DNA of 64,000 nucleotides from Odiellus spinosus (taxonomy: Eukaryota; Arthropoda; Arachnida; Opiliones; Phalangiidae): NCBI GenBank assembly GCA_963920705.1, contig OY987237.1, forward strand, positions 5,238,601-5,302,600. Direction: 5' to 3'. Shown here piece after piece: positions 24,047 to 36,124 of the stretch (the first letter of the stretch is position 1; each line of letters opens with the position of its first letter). The notes beneath the pieces were generated by a model. That model did no database searches and was not told the origin of the DNA. It was given only the letters and a program-made list of their open reading frames with translations. Position numbers and translations under genes: made by a program.

Positions 24047-26745
24047 CGGATTATTTCATTTGGTCTATTGTCTGTTTTAATTTTCTAATTTGGACCCTTT
24101 TTGATCAAATTAAGCTATTTTTTCCTGATTGGGAAAGCCAATTTCATTCCTTATATTCTATGGAAGCATATTGAAAAGTAAATTCGACGTCACGCGTATT
24201 TAAAACCCACATCGAAAATTTAAATTTCTAAAGCTTTTTCGCAATATCAAATTGACAAGGCCCGAATCGAGTCTACTTAAGCGATTCTATTTCAGCAATA
24301 TACCAATACACGTAACGAAGATAACTTAAAACGTTGCGTGTCGTGTGAACAGGTACCAAGTGCGAAGGGAAAGTGGAAGAATATAAGAGAAGTGTTCTGC
24401 GGAGAGTGAGAGGATGCAAAAGGGGGATCCTTGGAGGGGAGGGACGTCCCTGTGTATCGTTTCACTCGAAATATCGGATTCCATTTGATATTCGTAGTCC
24501 GTGCTTCGGAATATTGGAGCGAGTCGCTCAAGTGCATCGTGGGACGGTACCCAGATACTCCACGCGTTAAAGCTAGACGGTGACGCCGAGGGCCGAAAAC
24601 GAATCGACCAATAGCCACCACTCTTTCTATACGCTGTACAATGGAGAATCCCGAATTAAGTGGAAGGTTCCTATTGGGCAGGGAACTTGCTACGCTTTCA
24701 TTCGCAACTAATATAGTAAAAGTCTTTTGAAATTCATCTTTTTTGGATAACTGTTGATTCATCAAACTAATACAGCATCATTTCCTAATAAAATTAGTTT
24801 AGGGTCCCAATCAAAATCAAAGTAACAAATTTACGTCGAAATGAAGAATTTTTTCGTTATTCTAAGGATATAGGTTTTTTAAAAACTATTTGTGGTGAAG
24901 ACTTGAAATACTTAATACTGAATTTTAAGATCGAATTAAGGAAAGTTATAAGTTTTTTAAATTTGGTCGAATTTTTATTTCGAACTCCTTTAAATTTTAA
25001 CAGCGCAAATTTAAATTTATTATGAGACTTACCCTTTGAAGCTTTCTCCATTCTGAGTTGTTTCGTGGATGAACTAGCTTATCATATCTACGCGGAAGAC
25101 TTTAATAAGGTGAAATGCTACATTTGGTATTTTTCTACACCAATTCCTGGACTGATATCTTTCCTTCCTCTATTCTGGCTGAATTCACGTTTAATCATTG
25201 AATAGGATATATTTGCGGGAACCCCATGCACTCCGTTGGATAAAAGATATTGAGTTAGGCTATTTCCCTAGATAAACTCCCATACCTTTAGTTCTCGGCA
25301 CCTCCCGAGGCTTCCTTTTTCCGAAATAAAGTTTAAAATATTAAATTTCCACGCTTTACTACACTTTTTTTTTCTTTTCTTTTCGATTTTCCAGTTCCAA
25401 AACGATTTGTAATACTACTTTTCTTTACTTATGAAGTTAAATATTATGTATTAATCCGCCGTAGATTTTTCTGATTTGCAAACTAGGCTCGAATTAAAGT
25501 AGAGCGTTGGAAATATTGACGGTTTTTTTGGTGAATTTTATATTTATTTCGGGGAAATAGAGAATCAATTTCTTGAGAAAAATCTAAACTATTTTTCAAA
25601 AATGACGTTTACATAAAAATCTTTATTGGAAATTTTGATATATCGTAATCGAACTTGAATTTCCATGTGAATTTTTTGGTTTATAATTATTCTTTGAATA
25701 TTTATCCGTAAAAGTTATCTTGTAATAAATAATTTACTATTGCCACTATTATCACAGTCAAGACATGATATTCAATATTTTTATTTTTATCAGGTTAAAC
25801 CAAATGAATTTGTTAATTGATGAAAATAGGAACAATATATATTAAGACCTATTTAATTTGGAGAAAAATTGGGCTTAATATATTAAATTCTGCGATTTAA
25901 TTAAAATTTAAGCGTTGCCGGTAATTTTGAATTTAAAAATTTCGAATATGGCGATTGTAAAATATTTATTTTTACTGTTGCGGTAATTTTTATGACACAT
26001 GTATATATATTATGAATCGTTTTTTAACAATCTATCCGAAAATGCTACTCAATTTCCATTTGAAATTCGGTTTATCATATTACAAACAAATTTAAATATT
26101 GTTCAATAATCAATATCATGAAGGATATCTAACAATTTTTGAATAGCAACCTAAATTTTAAAATGTCCATAACGGATTTAACGAAGCGTTGGAAGGTTTA
26201 TATAAATACTATACACAGAAGCAGATATTTTATACTTTCAATCAACTCAATTAATACCCTCCTGGGTCCTTTGTCCCTAAAGAAAAACTCTCCTAGTAAA
26301 AAAAAAAAAAAAAAAGTTCGCGGAGGCGCGATGATAAATTTATAACGACAGTTTTAAAACTATATATTGTTTTTCTCATTCTCTCTCACTTTCTTTTTAT
26401 TCGCCTCACTGACACCAAAAAGAAATCTCGAGAAAAAAAAACAATCCCCATAGAGCTGTACGTAGTTAGTTTCAGTTAGAGTTTACACCAAGTATAAACC
26501 TATAGGTTTCCCATCTACCCCTGGAAAACCAATCATAAATATGCCTATTGTCTCTAACTCGCTTGACACACGCTGAAAATTTATACTGATTTTCATAAAA
26601 GAATCATATACTCGGGGTAAAAACTATATAGTCTAGAATGAATCGGTTTCAGTTGTCAGAATTCCAGACTTCAAAAACAATCTGATCTACCATTTGGTTT
26701 CTTTTGAGAAAAATAGGCTTAAGAACTTTGGTTAAACTTAAGAAC
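22719..26745. other. Spacer, no gene recognised
   Basis: It holds the uninterrupted copy of the F2 target repeat (about 23,474-23,530), a T30 run at 24013-24042, and a 157-codon minus-strand frame at 24292-24765 (MMNQQLSKKDEFQKTF start). That frame has no domain I know and no clear splice context. The rest is AT-rich. Confidence 0.4.
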
Positions 26746-26859
26746 TTAAGTTAAAATTGTGGACAGCGATTAAGTTAAAACTGTGGACAACGATTAAGTT
26801 AAAATTGTCGACAGCGATTAAGTTAAAATTGCGGACAGCTATTAAGTTGAAATGGTGGA
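26746..26859 (+). repeat. 24-bp minisatellite, about 4.7 copies
   Basis: The unit is TTAAGTTAAAATTGTGGACA plus GCGA, repeated with one to three changes per copy. Confidence 0.85.
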
Positions 26860-29189
26860 ATATAATTGAGCGACCTACACTTTCAAATGGTTACGTGATA
26901 ATGTAAACGGTTCTGAAACACGAGTTAGGATTTCTGAACAGAAGATATATTTTATAACCTACCTATAAAGCACTGATATGAGAACGCGCTTTTTCTTCCT
27001 ATTATCCAATAAAAAAGAAGCCCCATTGTACACTAGACTAAACCAGAATACAGTGGAGTACACTGGGTGTAGGATAATATTGGAATCGACGCTAGGATCT
27101 GCCGCTTGGGGTCCTCCGTATCTCGTGTCCGTCACTTCATATTACCTTCATCGGAGCGGCCGTCGCCTTTAATGTTGATAAATCGACTTCAAAGGCGAAG
27201 CTCTTACCTCGGGAGTCGGGACCCCCAAATGCAACTGCATCCGAAGCCCCTAGGTAGACCGCTTCTCCCTGTACTTACCCTCACCTTTTACTTTAGTCAA
27301 TTCCATCTCGAATTGGTAACGAGTGGGAAGCTAGAACACCTTTATCTTCTCGTAAAACAAATCATAGAGATAATGAGTATCGTGGATATCTACTCGCTGA
27401 CAGTTTAGAATGAAATAGACTATTTACCGAGTTTGTTTTGGATAGCAGTGTTCATGCTCGTAAAATGAATGCGGGATTGTTAGTAAAGGCTGGGTTTCTT
27501 AAAAACAATGCTCAAAAACTAAATGACGGACTGAAACGTAAAGTTGAATTATCTATTATTAATTTAATCGTGGTTTTAATTTTAATATTTAACTGTTAGA
27601 TGCGTATTTAAAAAAGAGCAGCGGTCAGAAACATCTCGTTAAATTTTTAAATTCAATAATTTACTTACCATTGCACGAAGTTTTATTTATTTAAATATAA
27701 AACACGATTAAATTAATACGGAAAATAATAAAATCTGGCCCTAAATAAACGATAAATTTGATTTCACATTCAAAACTGGGTTTCCTTTAAATATATCTGC
27801 ACATGTCATAGTTTTATCAAGCTTATCTACTGAAAAATCACTTATAAATAGGCAAGATTTTAGCAAATTAATATCGCCCTAAAAAGTTACATGGAATCCA
27901 ATTTTTTTAATTAATTTCGTACCCTTTAGATAAACCAAGGTAAAATTAATTATTTTAGTCCTGAATTCTCATATTCTTTCGCTTTATCCCCTATTCGTTT
28001 TCATTCCTTGGATATATTGTTGTTTTATGTTCATTCAAACATTCTGAATGAAGAGATATCACTGGAGAATGAAAAATCGTGTAAGCCAGCGTTTGGACAT
28101 CTATCCTTCCTATATTCGGCTTTTCCCAGGTGGCCAAACTTTAGCCAAGGGGCAATAGGCTCGAAGAGTGGCTTATATCAATCTCTCCCCGGCTTCTTTC
28201 CTAGTTCTGGTTCGGGGTTATAGATTTTTTTTTTTCACCCCCATCTCAGTTTTTCTCATCTGACGGTATTTTTATCGGAGTCTGAGTAGGTATTTTTATT
28301 TCCCTACCTTTAGGCTAAGGGTATCTGGCTTTCCTGGAAGGCCAACCCCTACAGCAATCCTTACCCGCAATATGGTGATTGTATGCCACGGAGAGAGAAA
28401 TGATACCTACCTTTCAGACTCTTATACACTTATATATTGCCTATTTTAGATATTGCAGGATTCTGCGGTTCGTTTTATTGGGAAAAATATTGAAAGAATA
28501 ATGAAAACGAGTAAAGGTGACGTGTTTTCAATCAATATTTATTTTGGCCAAGAATTTAGCTAAGGTAAATTCATGTAGGTTGATTATTTGATTGAAAACG
28601 GGGAGGGGGGTAATAAATTAAGAAAGTTGCAATTTTAGAGCTCTAAGCCTAACCCCATTATTTGACAATATAATAAAAATCTGTAGGTTTTCAGGGTTTA
28701 AAAATTCTCGCGTGATTTAAGTTTAGTTTAGCTGACAATTGTAACCATTTTGTTACTTATAGCGTCAGGAATTCATTTATATAATTAAATAAAAAAAATT
28801 TAACAGTTACAAAAGCTTGGCAAATATTTCTTAGTTCACGACCCCTTATATGAAGGATGGGTAGGAAAGAGGAGGCGGGTCTTATTTTCCTTAAGTGAAA
28901 ACGGAGTCTTAACCAGGGAAACTGGTTCATCTCGTATATCATATTTATAGCGTCACTATTAATTAAAATTTAAATGATTGTAATCGGACCTAGGGTATTT
29001 GAATAACAGTGTCAACAATAGAATTACGTTTAACCATTAGTACTTACGTTTATAGTTTCGGTTAAATATCTAGTTAAATTCTTCAATTATTCTAATTTAA
29101 AATAGTGAAAACCTTTTTTTTTATTTTTTTTTTATTTCGTGAGGTTTAGTTTTTCCGTATCAGGTTAATAAAGTCCCATTTAAATCAAA
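26860..29189. other. Spacer downstream of the IR cluster
   Basis: No receptor exon or other gene is recognised. A T-rich tract lies near 29,115-29,140. Any 3' UTR of IR-1 would fall at its right edge. Confidence 0.45.
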
Positions 29190-31553
29190 CTATCTATAAT
29201 AAAACAATCGATGTTGATTTGCTGGCACGCGTCTATATCGTCTTTTATCACGACACTGTTTCGCCATTTCGACTATTAGTATTAGCGAAGCTGTGACAAT
29301 ACCGTAAAACCAAATGTTAAATATTATCGCCAATTCTCTAACTGTTATAGTTCTGACTGGGTTTATCGCGGCTTCACCATCCGTTGCCATAAATTGGTCG
29401 AAAACTCTATCTTCGAGTTGCTTATTTCGCACAAATTGAGACGTTTCCACGAATCTGTAAACCCTGCGTTTTTTTAAATGTTAATGTTAATTACCCCTTC
29501 GTATATTTGTTTCATTTCCAAAATTACTTACAAGTAATCTATGTTCTCCAATACACGACGCGGTATCTGAAGCTTGGAAAAATACAAATAAAATCTATCC
29601 AGAAAATAAATTTGTTTACCAACGTAGATTTTTTTCCCCTTTTTGAGTAAGTGGTCGATCATGTCCTCCCTGGCACTCAATTCTCGTTTAAATCTAGCGA
29701 CATTTCCCAACAAAACTGAATTAGGCCCTTCTTCGAGAACGTTGAGATTTCCTCCGTAAAGAATGATATTTACAGTAATATCTTCCAGTTTAATCTTAAA
29801 ATATTTAAGTGTTGTTATTCTGAAATTAGTCTTAAAATGTTTGACGAAGCTATACTTCAAAATTTACATAAAGAGATCGCGGGGAGGGAGTAAATTAAAA
29901 TAATTAAAAATAAATTAAAATAATTTAATTATTTTTAAAATTATAATAATCAAGGATATATTTCGGCGTCTACAGTTTCTATTTCTGTCTCTAAACAAAA
30001 AACCTTTTCAAATAAGATTATCTTAAAAATTACTTTTTCATCTTTTTTCAATTCTCTCAAATAGACGTTTATAATATTCAATGTTAGGCTAGTTCCAGGA
30101 TAATTTTTCAAATCTTCCAGCGTGTTTATTCTTCGTGTTTCAGAAACCGCTAAATGACTCTTCAAGTTTCCAGAGAAAGCTTTTGTCAAAATTGTCGTTG
30201 TCAATATCCAAATCGACAAAATAATTTTGAATGATGATTCTTTTGAGAAAACTGTGCCTTCTAAGATAAAACGTATTATTTATAATTTTATATTTCACTG
30301 TATTACGCTAAAATCGTGTACTCAACGGCTTTCAAATATGGTTGATAAATAGAACCATAGATATTTGATAAAAACGTAGATTTTCCTTCGATCCTGGTGT
30401 ATATAACGCTTGAACATCATCGAAACGATGGACATAGATAGAATGCACATTATGATTGCTTCCCATACAAATTGACCAAATCCTCCTAAAGAAAGTCTTA
30501 GATCAGTATTATTATTATTATATTCTGGTTCTATGACAGTAATCAGTTTTATTTCGTCAGCTGGAAATATTGGGCTGTAGTGTTCTGTATCGAAGCGAGT
30601 TTCTTTTAGCACCGTGGTCCATCCGGGAACTGTGTGAATGAACTGAATAGTAAATGCGTAAATGTAAATGTATTGCGAGTAATATCTACTGTAATTGTAA
30701 ATACTTACTCCGTTGTTTAAACTTTTAATGATTAGGGAATTTATATCGAGTCGTCTGGTGTAATCTCCAAACTCTACTCTCATCATATCCTCGGTTATTT
30801 CTTCAAGGCTATAATGTAATCGTTTTTGTTTGAATTTTCGTTAAAGTTAGGGTATTTGAAAATATGGCCTTAAGTGTCAGGAAATAGTCAGAGGTTATTA
30901 TAATTGCGTCAAAAGGTCTTGGAAGGTTTTCAGGAAACCTGGCAACCCTGTAACCATGCCTCTTGCCAAATAATGTCGTGTAAAAGGGGAAATATAGTCA
31001 TTTGGTTAAGGAAATTGTTCATATATTGTCTGGGAATTTGAAATGTCAGATTTTGTGGCAACAGATTGGACATCAATTTTTTTTTTGTTCTACAAAAATA
31101 AGAAAACAAATTCCTTGTAGAAATCATGAAAATTTTATAGATATCGGATGTCAGTTATCTGTAATAGTTCAACTGTTATCTAACTATTATTTGGAAGAAA
31201 TAATTTAATCTTTCTTGTCTCTATCGAAATACAAAAATATATATTATCCTCGTTTAATATCATTATTAGTTACGTTACTTCTTGACCGATTTATTATAAT
31301 CACGCATCTTTTAATGAGGTACTTGAATATTATCAAAGTCTTACGTAACGTTAGATAAATTGAACAAAACATATTGGGTCAAACTGAGAATCTTTGATTT
31401 GAGAAACTTTCCCGAGAAGAAATCGTCTTTGGCGTCGAAATCCGGCAACCAATACTATTGGAACAATTCCAAAATCTCAGAATTAGATCAAAAGATCACG
31501 GTGTAAGGCGAGCGGTGTTTACTTACAACGTATCGCAAAGTGAAGTTTTCCAT
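29190..31553 (-). CDS. IR-1: divergent ionotropic receptor, 7 exons, 435 aa
   Basis: Coding exons read on the minus strand: 31553-31527, 31454-31345, 30808-30709, 30642-30327, 30260-30034, 29794-29532, 29454-29190. They sum to 1308 nt with one terminal stop. Each intron ends in AG and starts with GT, and the phases 0,2,0,1,0,2 match the paralogues. Rough domains: S1 ligand-binding half 1-135, M1 about 137-156, pore segment with WFYLS about 172-184, M3 about 196-222 with FSGNLKSHL, S2 223-387, M4 about 388-410, basic tail to FYYR. The M3 motif matches the SYTANL region of glutamate receptors and IRs, and M4 ends in a conserved E, which together identify the family. The expected role is a plasma-membrane cation channel subunit for chemosensing; the ligand is unknown. 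I cannot assign canonical glutamate-binding residues. The start is the first Met of a 9-codon exon with an in-frame stop about 9 codons upstream. A further 5' exon is possible. Intron 2 is long (about 500 bp). Confidence 0.84.
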
Positions 31554-31661
31554 AGCCGTATGTGATTTGAATCGTACTACCTAACTGGCTAGAATTGTTT
31601 GGTATTTTGCGTTAACAAATTTTTCAATAGTACGAAGTAGTTTTTGTTTCGTATCAGTTGA

Positions 31662-31877
31662 CTATTGGTTCTTGTTTGAGGAGAATGAAACTTCCGAATC
31701 GATTTTCGTTAATGCAAATTTAAAATTTACGCAATGATATCCACCCAGTCTATCCTGGGAAATCACGCACATTGTATCTTTCGAAACTAGTTTTACATCA
31801 AATAGGTTAGTTGATCTATTTATCAATAACGCCTGTTTATTGGTCAACTTTAAAGCCTTATACAAGTGCATCAGCAC
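31662..31877 (-). other. Conserved open segment 5' of IR-1, possible extra N-terminal exon
   Basis: This open frame of about 71 codons lies just upstream of the IR-1 start. Its centre, KLVSKDTMC, aligns with KLVTKDSTRC and KLVTKDLTMC in equivalent positions upstream of IR-B and IR-C. Around that block the length differences between paralogues are multiples of three, as expected for coding sequence. Near the 3' end the alignment drifts by single bases, and I find no shared donor that would join it to the next exon. It could be a 5' exon adding N-terminal residues, or a decayed remnant of one. Confidence 0.35.
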
Positions 31878-32177
31878 CGGAGATAACCTTCTAGAAAAAT
31901 TCTATAGCATTTTCATTATAATTGAGTTTTGTTCAGCTTCCGCTTTGATTTCTAAACATTACATTAATTTTATGTTATTTAAGTATAGTTAGCGATTATT
32001 TAAACTAAAAGTGTTTTATATTTTTATTTAATTTAAATTTAATCACTAATCATCGGGGATGGCATAAATTTAATCATTTTGATTTGCGTTTCTTCTGTTC
32101 TATTTGAATAAAGCCGTGTATACATGTATCAGAAGCTGTGAAATATGTCAGATTATCTGCACAAATATTACATCAAA

Positions 32178-35154
32178 TTATCTATAATAAAACAATCGAT
32201 TTTGACTGGTTGGTAGGATTCTAGCTCGTTCATTAACAATACTATGTATGACCATTTCTACGATTAATAGGAACGAAGCCATGGCCATTCCACATGACCA
32301 TATGTTAAATATTATCGACAACTCTCCAACCGTCATTGTTCTGGCAGGGTTTATCGCGGTCTCTCCTTTATCCGAGGCCATAAATTGGCAAATAACTATA
32401 TCTTCGAGTCTGTTATTTCGCACAAATTGAGACGTTTCCATGTACCTATAAACCCTGCGATTGAATTCGTTTTAATAAAATAATTAACCTCGCGAATTTC
32501 ACTTCCAAAACGACTTACAAGTAGTCAACATTTTCCAAAACTCGGCGGGGCATCTGAAGCTTGTAAAAATAAAAGTAATATCTAGCCGGGAAATAAGCCT
32601 GTTTGCCAATGTAGATCCTTTTCCCTGTTTTGCGTAAGTAGTCGAACATGTAATGCTTGAACCTAAATAGATTTGATTTAAAACGGGCTTCGTTTCCCAA
32701 CAAGACGTAATCAGGCCCATCTTTGAGAACATCGAGATTTCTCATGTATGAAATTTCCTTCACAAGAACTCCTTTTAGTTTAACCTTCGATTTTAGAAAT
32801 AAGCGAGAAAGTATAAATTATTAAGTGTGTTTGAGGCTAAACACATTCAAAGGGCACGCAATATCATACAATAACAAAAAATAATAAATTTTTTCCTACA
32901 ATATTCTTACATATTCTAAATGAAAATATATCAATCTTCTCAATAAGAAAGATCAAAATAATTTTTGAAAGGACCCCTCAATAACGAGCCACCCAGACCT
33001 CAACAATTGCCCTATATTGTCAAATTTTAGAACACGCTTCTAAACCATACAAAAAGAGGGAGTTTATTTAACTTTAATTATATTTTTTTAATAATAATAA
33101 TTTAATAAATAATGAATCTCATGCCGCTGAGTTCTTCTTACTACACATTGATACAACCATCGAATGAATTAATGAGCTTTTGTAATCTAACCTGACATTA
33201 AACCTACTATTTATCATGGTTCAAATATACTTGAAATTAAAAAACATTTAATCCGAGGCCCTTCTTCAGCCGATCGTTGGTGAAACATTTCGTATATAAA
33301 GTTTCTCGGTAAATACAATGTTTTTTCTCTGTAAAAAACTTAATTTCAATTATACCTTCTCTCTTTTTAATCTCGGAAAATAAGCGTTTATTAGCCTTAG
33401 TCTGATTCCTGGATATTTTTCCAAATCTTCCAATGAATTTATTCGTTGTGTTTCGGAAACCGCTAAATTACTCTTCAAATTCCCGGAGAAAGATTTGATC
33501 AAAACAGTCGCCGCCAATAGCCAAAACGACATCATTATTCTGAATGATAATCCTTTTGAAAGGGCATGAGTGGCTTCTAAGAGAAATAGTATCATTCATG
33601 ATTTTATATTTAATTATGTACAGAACTAAAATCATGAGCTTAACGGTTTTCCAATAAGGTTGATATATAGAACCATAAATATTTGAAAAAAATGAAGGTT
33701 TTCCCCCGAGCGTGGTGGTGTCCGATCCGTTTGAAAAGCATCGAAACGATGGACATAGATAGAATGCACATTACTGTGGTTTCCCAAACAAATTGACCAA
33801 ATCCTCCCAAAGATAATCGAACTTCTGAAGTATTATTATTCGTTGCTGGTTCTATAGCGGTAATCAATTTTATTTCGTCAGGTGGAAAGATCGGGCTGTA
33901 GTGTTCAGTTTCGTAGAGAGATTCTTTTAGTATCGTGGTCCATCCGGCAACTGTATGAACGAACTAAAATACAAAACACGTAATAATTTGTAAACTATAT
34001 ATCTATAACGATAGCAGTATACTCACTCCAATGTCTAAACTCTTAAAGATTAGGGAATTTACTGAATGTTGCTTGTCGTAATCTTTGTGTTGTATTTCCA
34101 TCATCCTCTCGGTTACTCTTTTAAGGCTAAATCAATCGATTTGGTATGATATTAACGATTTTATCTTATATCTCGTGAAGAAACTACTTTTTAGATTAAA
34201 TATTTAGACGATCATCGTTGGCATCTTCTTAATTAGACCAACTACTCCAAAATCGACGCGTAAATAACTTACTAATTTAAAAATATGATTAAAATTGGTC
34301 TCGAATCTTTCTTCGTTAGACTTTCGCTTAATTAAAGTGAGGCTGTCACTATGGATTATATTTTTAATTTTATCATACTATTAAAAAGCTATATTTAAAA
34401 TTTTATACCTCTGGGTTGAGGCGTTCTTCAGAAACTTAAAAATGAGAATGTTAAAAATATATAATTTAATTTCCGATTTATGACTTTAACGTAATTAAAT
34501 AATTTTACGAAAAAAAAAACGCCCAAAAGCAACTTTATCACGTACCAATACGGCCGAAAATCAACTATAGGTTCTACAATAGCCATAAGACCTTAGTGAT
34601 GACGTAATATAATTTTAACGAGCTTTTCGAAACTGATACTGAATTTTCATTTGGAGTTCGTAAAAAATCCGTGGCAGGCTCACTTTAAACTGGAAAGATC
34701 TGATCTCTCGCAGTGGTGTAGTGATGGTACAGCATGCCCCGCGACCTCTAAAAGGTCCAAGATCCTAAAAGAGACCTTTTCATTTGGATATAAGGGGGCC
34801 CATCAACGCATATGATTTCTCAATTACTCAAGACTATCAAGGGAAGATTGTAAACTAAAAATATTTTTGTTTAGTTAAAAACTAAAATTATTCTTAAATT
34901 AAATCTTTTTTAGTGTACGAAACGTTTTTTTTTTTAAGTCTTACGTGACATTTGATAAGTTGAGCAAGACAAATTGGGACAAACTTAGAAATTTTGATTT
35001 GAGAAACTTTCCCGAGATGAAATCTTCATGCGTCTCGAGACCCGACCAACTAAACTGCGTGATGAAACCAATACAAATTTTCAGAAATTAAGATCACGTG
35101 GTGTCATGAGAGTACTATTTTACTTACAGCGTAACGCAAAGTGAACTTTTCCAT
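32178..35154 (-). CDS. IR-B: divergent ionotropic receptor, 7 exons, 436 aa
   Basis: Minus-strand exons: 35154-35128, 35054-34945, 34126-34027, 33963-33645, 33576-33356, 32784-32519, 32445-32178 (1311 nt, open throughout). The N-terminal exon reads MEKFTLRYA and splices to FSWSGLETHEDF. Exon 4 carries the end of S1 (HYSPIFPPDEIKL), M1 about 136-156 and the pore segment. Exon 5 carries M3 with SFSGNLKS (about 214-221) followed by INSLEDL. Exon 6 is the S2 core and exon 7 has M4 and the tail. Intron 3 is only 63 bp; intron 2 (about 820 bp) contains a dispersed repeat. The product should be a cation-channel chemoreceptor subunit of the IR family. The gene sits 624 bp upstream of the IR-1 start codon in the same orientation. 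Its last exon and 3' flank are nearly identical to those of IR-C, whereas its middle exons are only about three-quarters identical at protein level. Confidence 0.85.
34371..34606 (-). repeat. Dispersed repeat J, copy in IR-B intron 2
   Basis: Read on the minus strand it matches 57,374-57,606: CGTCATCACTAAGGT, TATTGTAGA, TACGTGATA, CAACCCAGAGGTATAAAATT and TTTTAATAGTATGAT, in the same order with indels. The family type is unclear; there is no poly-A tail or coding frame. Confidence 0.65.
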
Positions 35155-35343
35155 AGTCAGCTGTTATATTATTTCTCAAAGAATCAAACTATGATTCGGT
35201 TCAATAAATGTCATTGCGAATGATGTTTTTACGCTCTCAAGTGTACTAGAATTGGGAATCGCCTAAAGAAGAAGAACTTATGGTAAACGGAATAGAACCA
35301 GATCGAAATTTCCGAGTTTTAATCATATTTTGCGGAGCAAAAA

Positions 35344-35655
35344 TCAAATGGTGTTGTTATGGTTTGTAGGATTTGGACTTTCTACATTTTCACACAAAAA
35401 ATAATAGTATCTTCTGAATCGATTTGTGTCAAATTTAAATTTCATATTCCCGTGATAAAATACAGCTAGTAGACCGTGGGAAAACTCGCACCTTGTTGAA
35501 TCTTTGGTCACTAGTTTTAAATAAACTATCGGTAATCCTTTATCAATACTAATCAGGTCATTCTTGAAAGTGCGGTAGCACCGAAAATTTAAATTTTTAG
35601 ACGTGAGAATATTTTTTCCATTCCCAAAATTTAGTCTGGATAATTTAAACATCAA
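35344..35655 (-). other. Conserved open segment 5' of IR-B, possible N-terminal exon
   Basis: The open frame includes LNFGNGKNILTSKN, DLISIDKGLPIV and GNMKFKFDTN. It is almost identical to the segment upstream of IR-C and more distantly similar to that upstream of IR-1. It begins after a possible acceptor in TTATCCAG and lies about 190 bp upstream of the MEKFTLRY exon. No donor shared with the paralogues is evident at its end. The last part differs from the IR-C copy by a 22-bp inversion at 35380-35401, so the reading beyond FDTNR is not conserved. Confidence 0.35.
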
Positions 35656-36124
35656 TATTTTGTTTTGAACAATTCGAATTTACATAAATCTACCCTTTTC
35701 AAGCTAAAAATATTCTTTTAATATTTAAATTAGCATAATTATATGCGAAGTTTTCGAATTAACTACTGTTTTAATGTAAGGGCAAGTACTATGCTAAAAT
35801 GTTTTATAAGAGTTCGAGATTATCTTCTGACTTGCAATTGGGGCTATTTTTAACATTTTAACAGATTGTATTTAACAGACCTCTATACTTTTTGGTTTTG
35901 AGCCACAGAACCTTTTATCCGCTGTTTTAATAATTGTCTCTGACGATCTAGAAAGGTATACCTTCTATTCCACGTGAGTCTTAAGCCAACGAGAGACAAC
36001 TATCGTTGAGCAAATTAAATTGTTTCAAATCGTAACGTAACTGTTTCTCGTCGATGAAATATATTCAGGAGTCATTTTCACAGCTAATTATTATACACGC
36101 GCTAATGTTAAGAAGGTGCAAAAG

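Noticed and set aside
24292-24765. 157-codon minus-strand frame as a gene
   Set aside because: No recognisable domain; a second frame overlaps on the other strand. It is possible but not supportable from sequence alone.
30322-30786. 154-codon single frame on the minus strand as one exon
   Set aside because: It joins exons 3 and 4 of IR-1 through a 66-nt intron that the paralogues splice out, and runs past the exon 4 donor.
30930-31127. Frame in IR-1 intron 2 as an additional exon
   Set aside because: Direct splicing of exon 2 to exon 3 keeps frame and matches all paralogues. The segment has no counterpart in them and contains repeat-like sequence (CAGGGTTGCCAGG).
32248-32430. Plus-strand frames opposite IR exon 7 (also at 38601-38783)
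   Set aside because: They are antisense shadows of a conserved exon; the minus-strand frame has M4 and splice sites.
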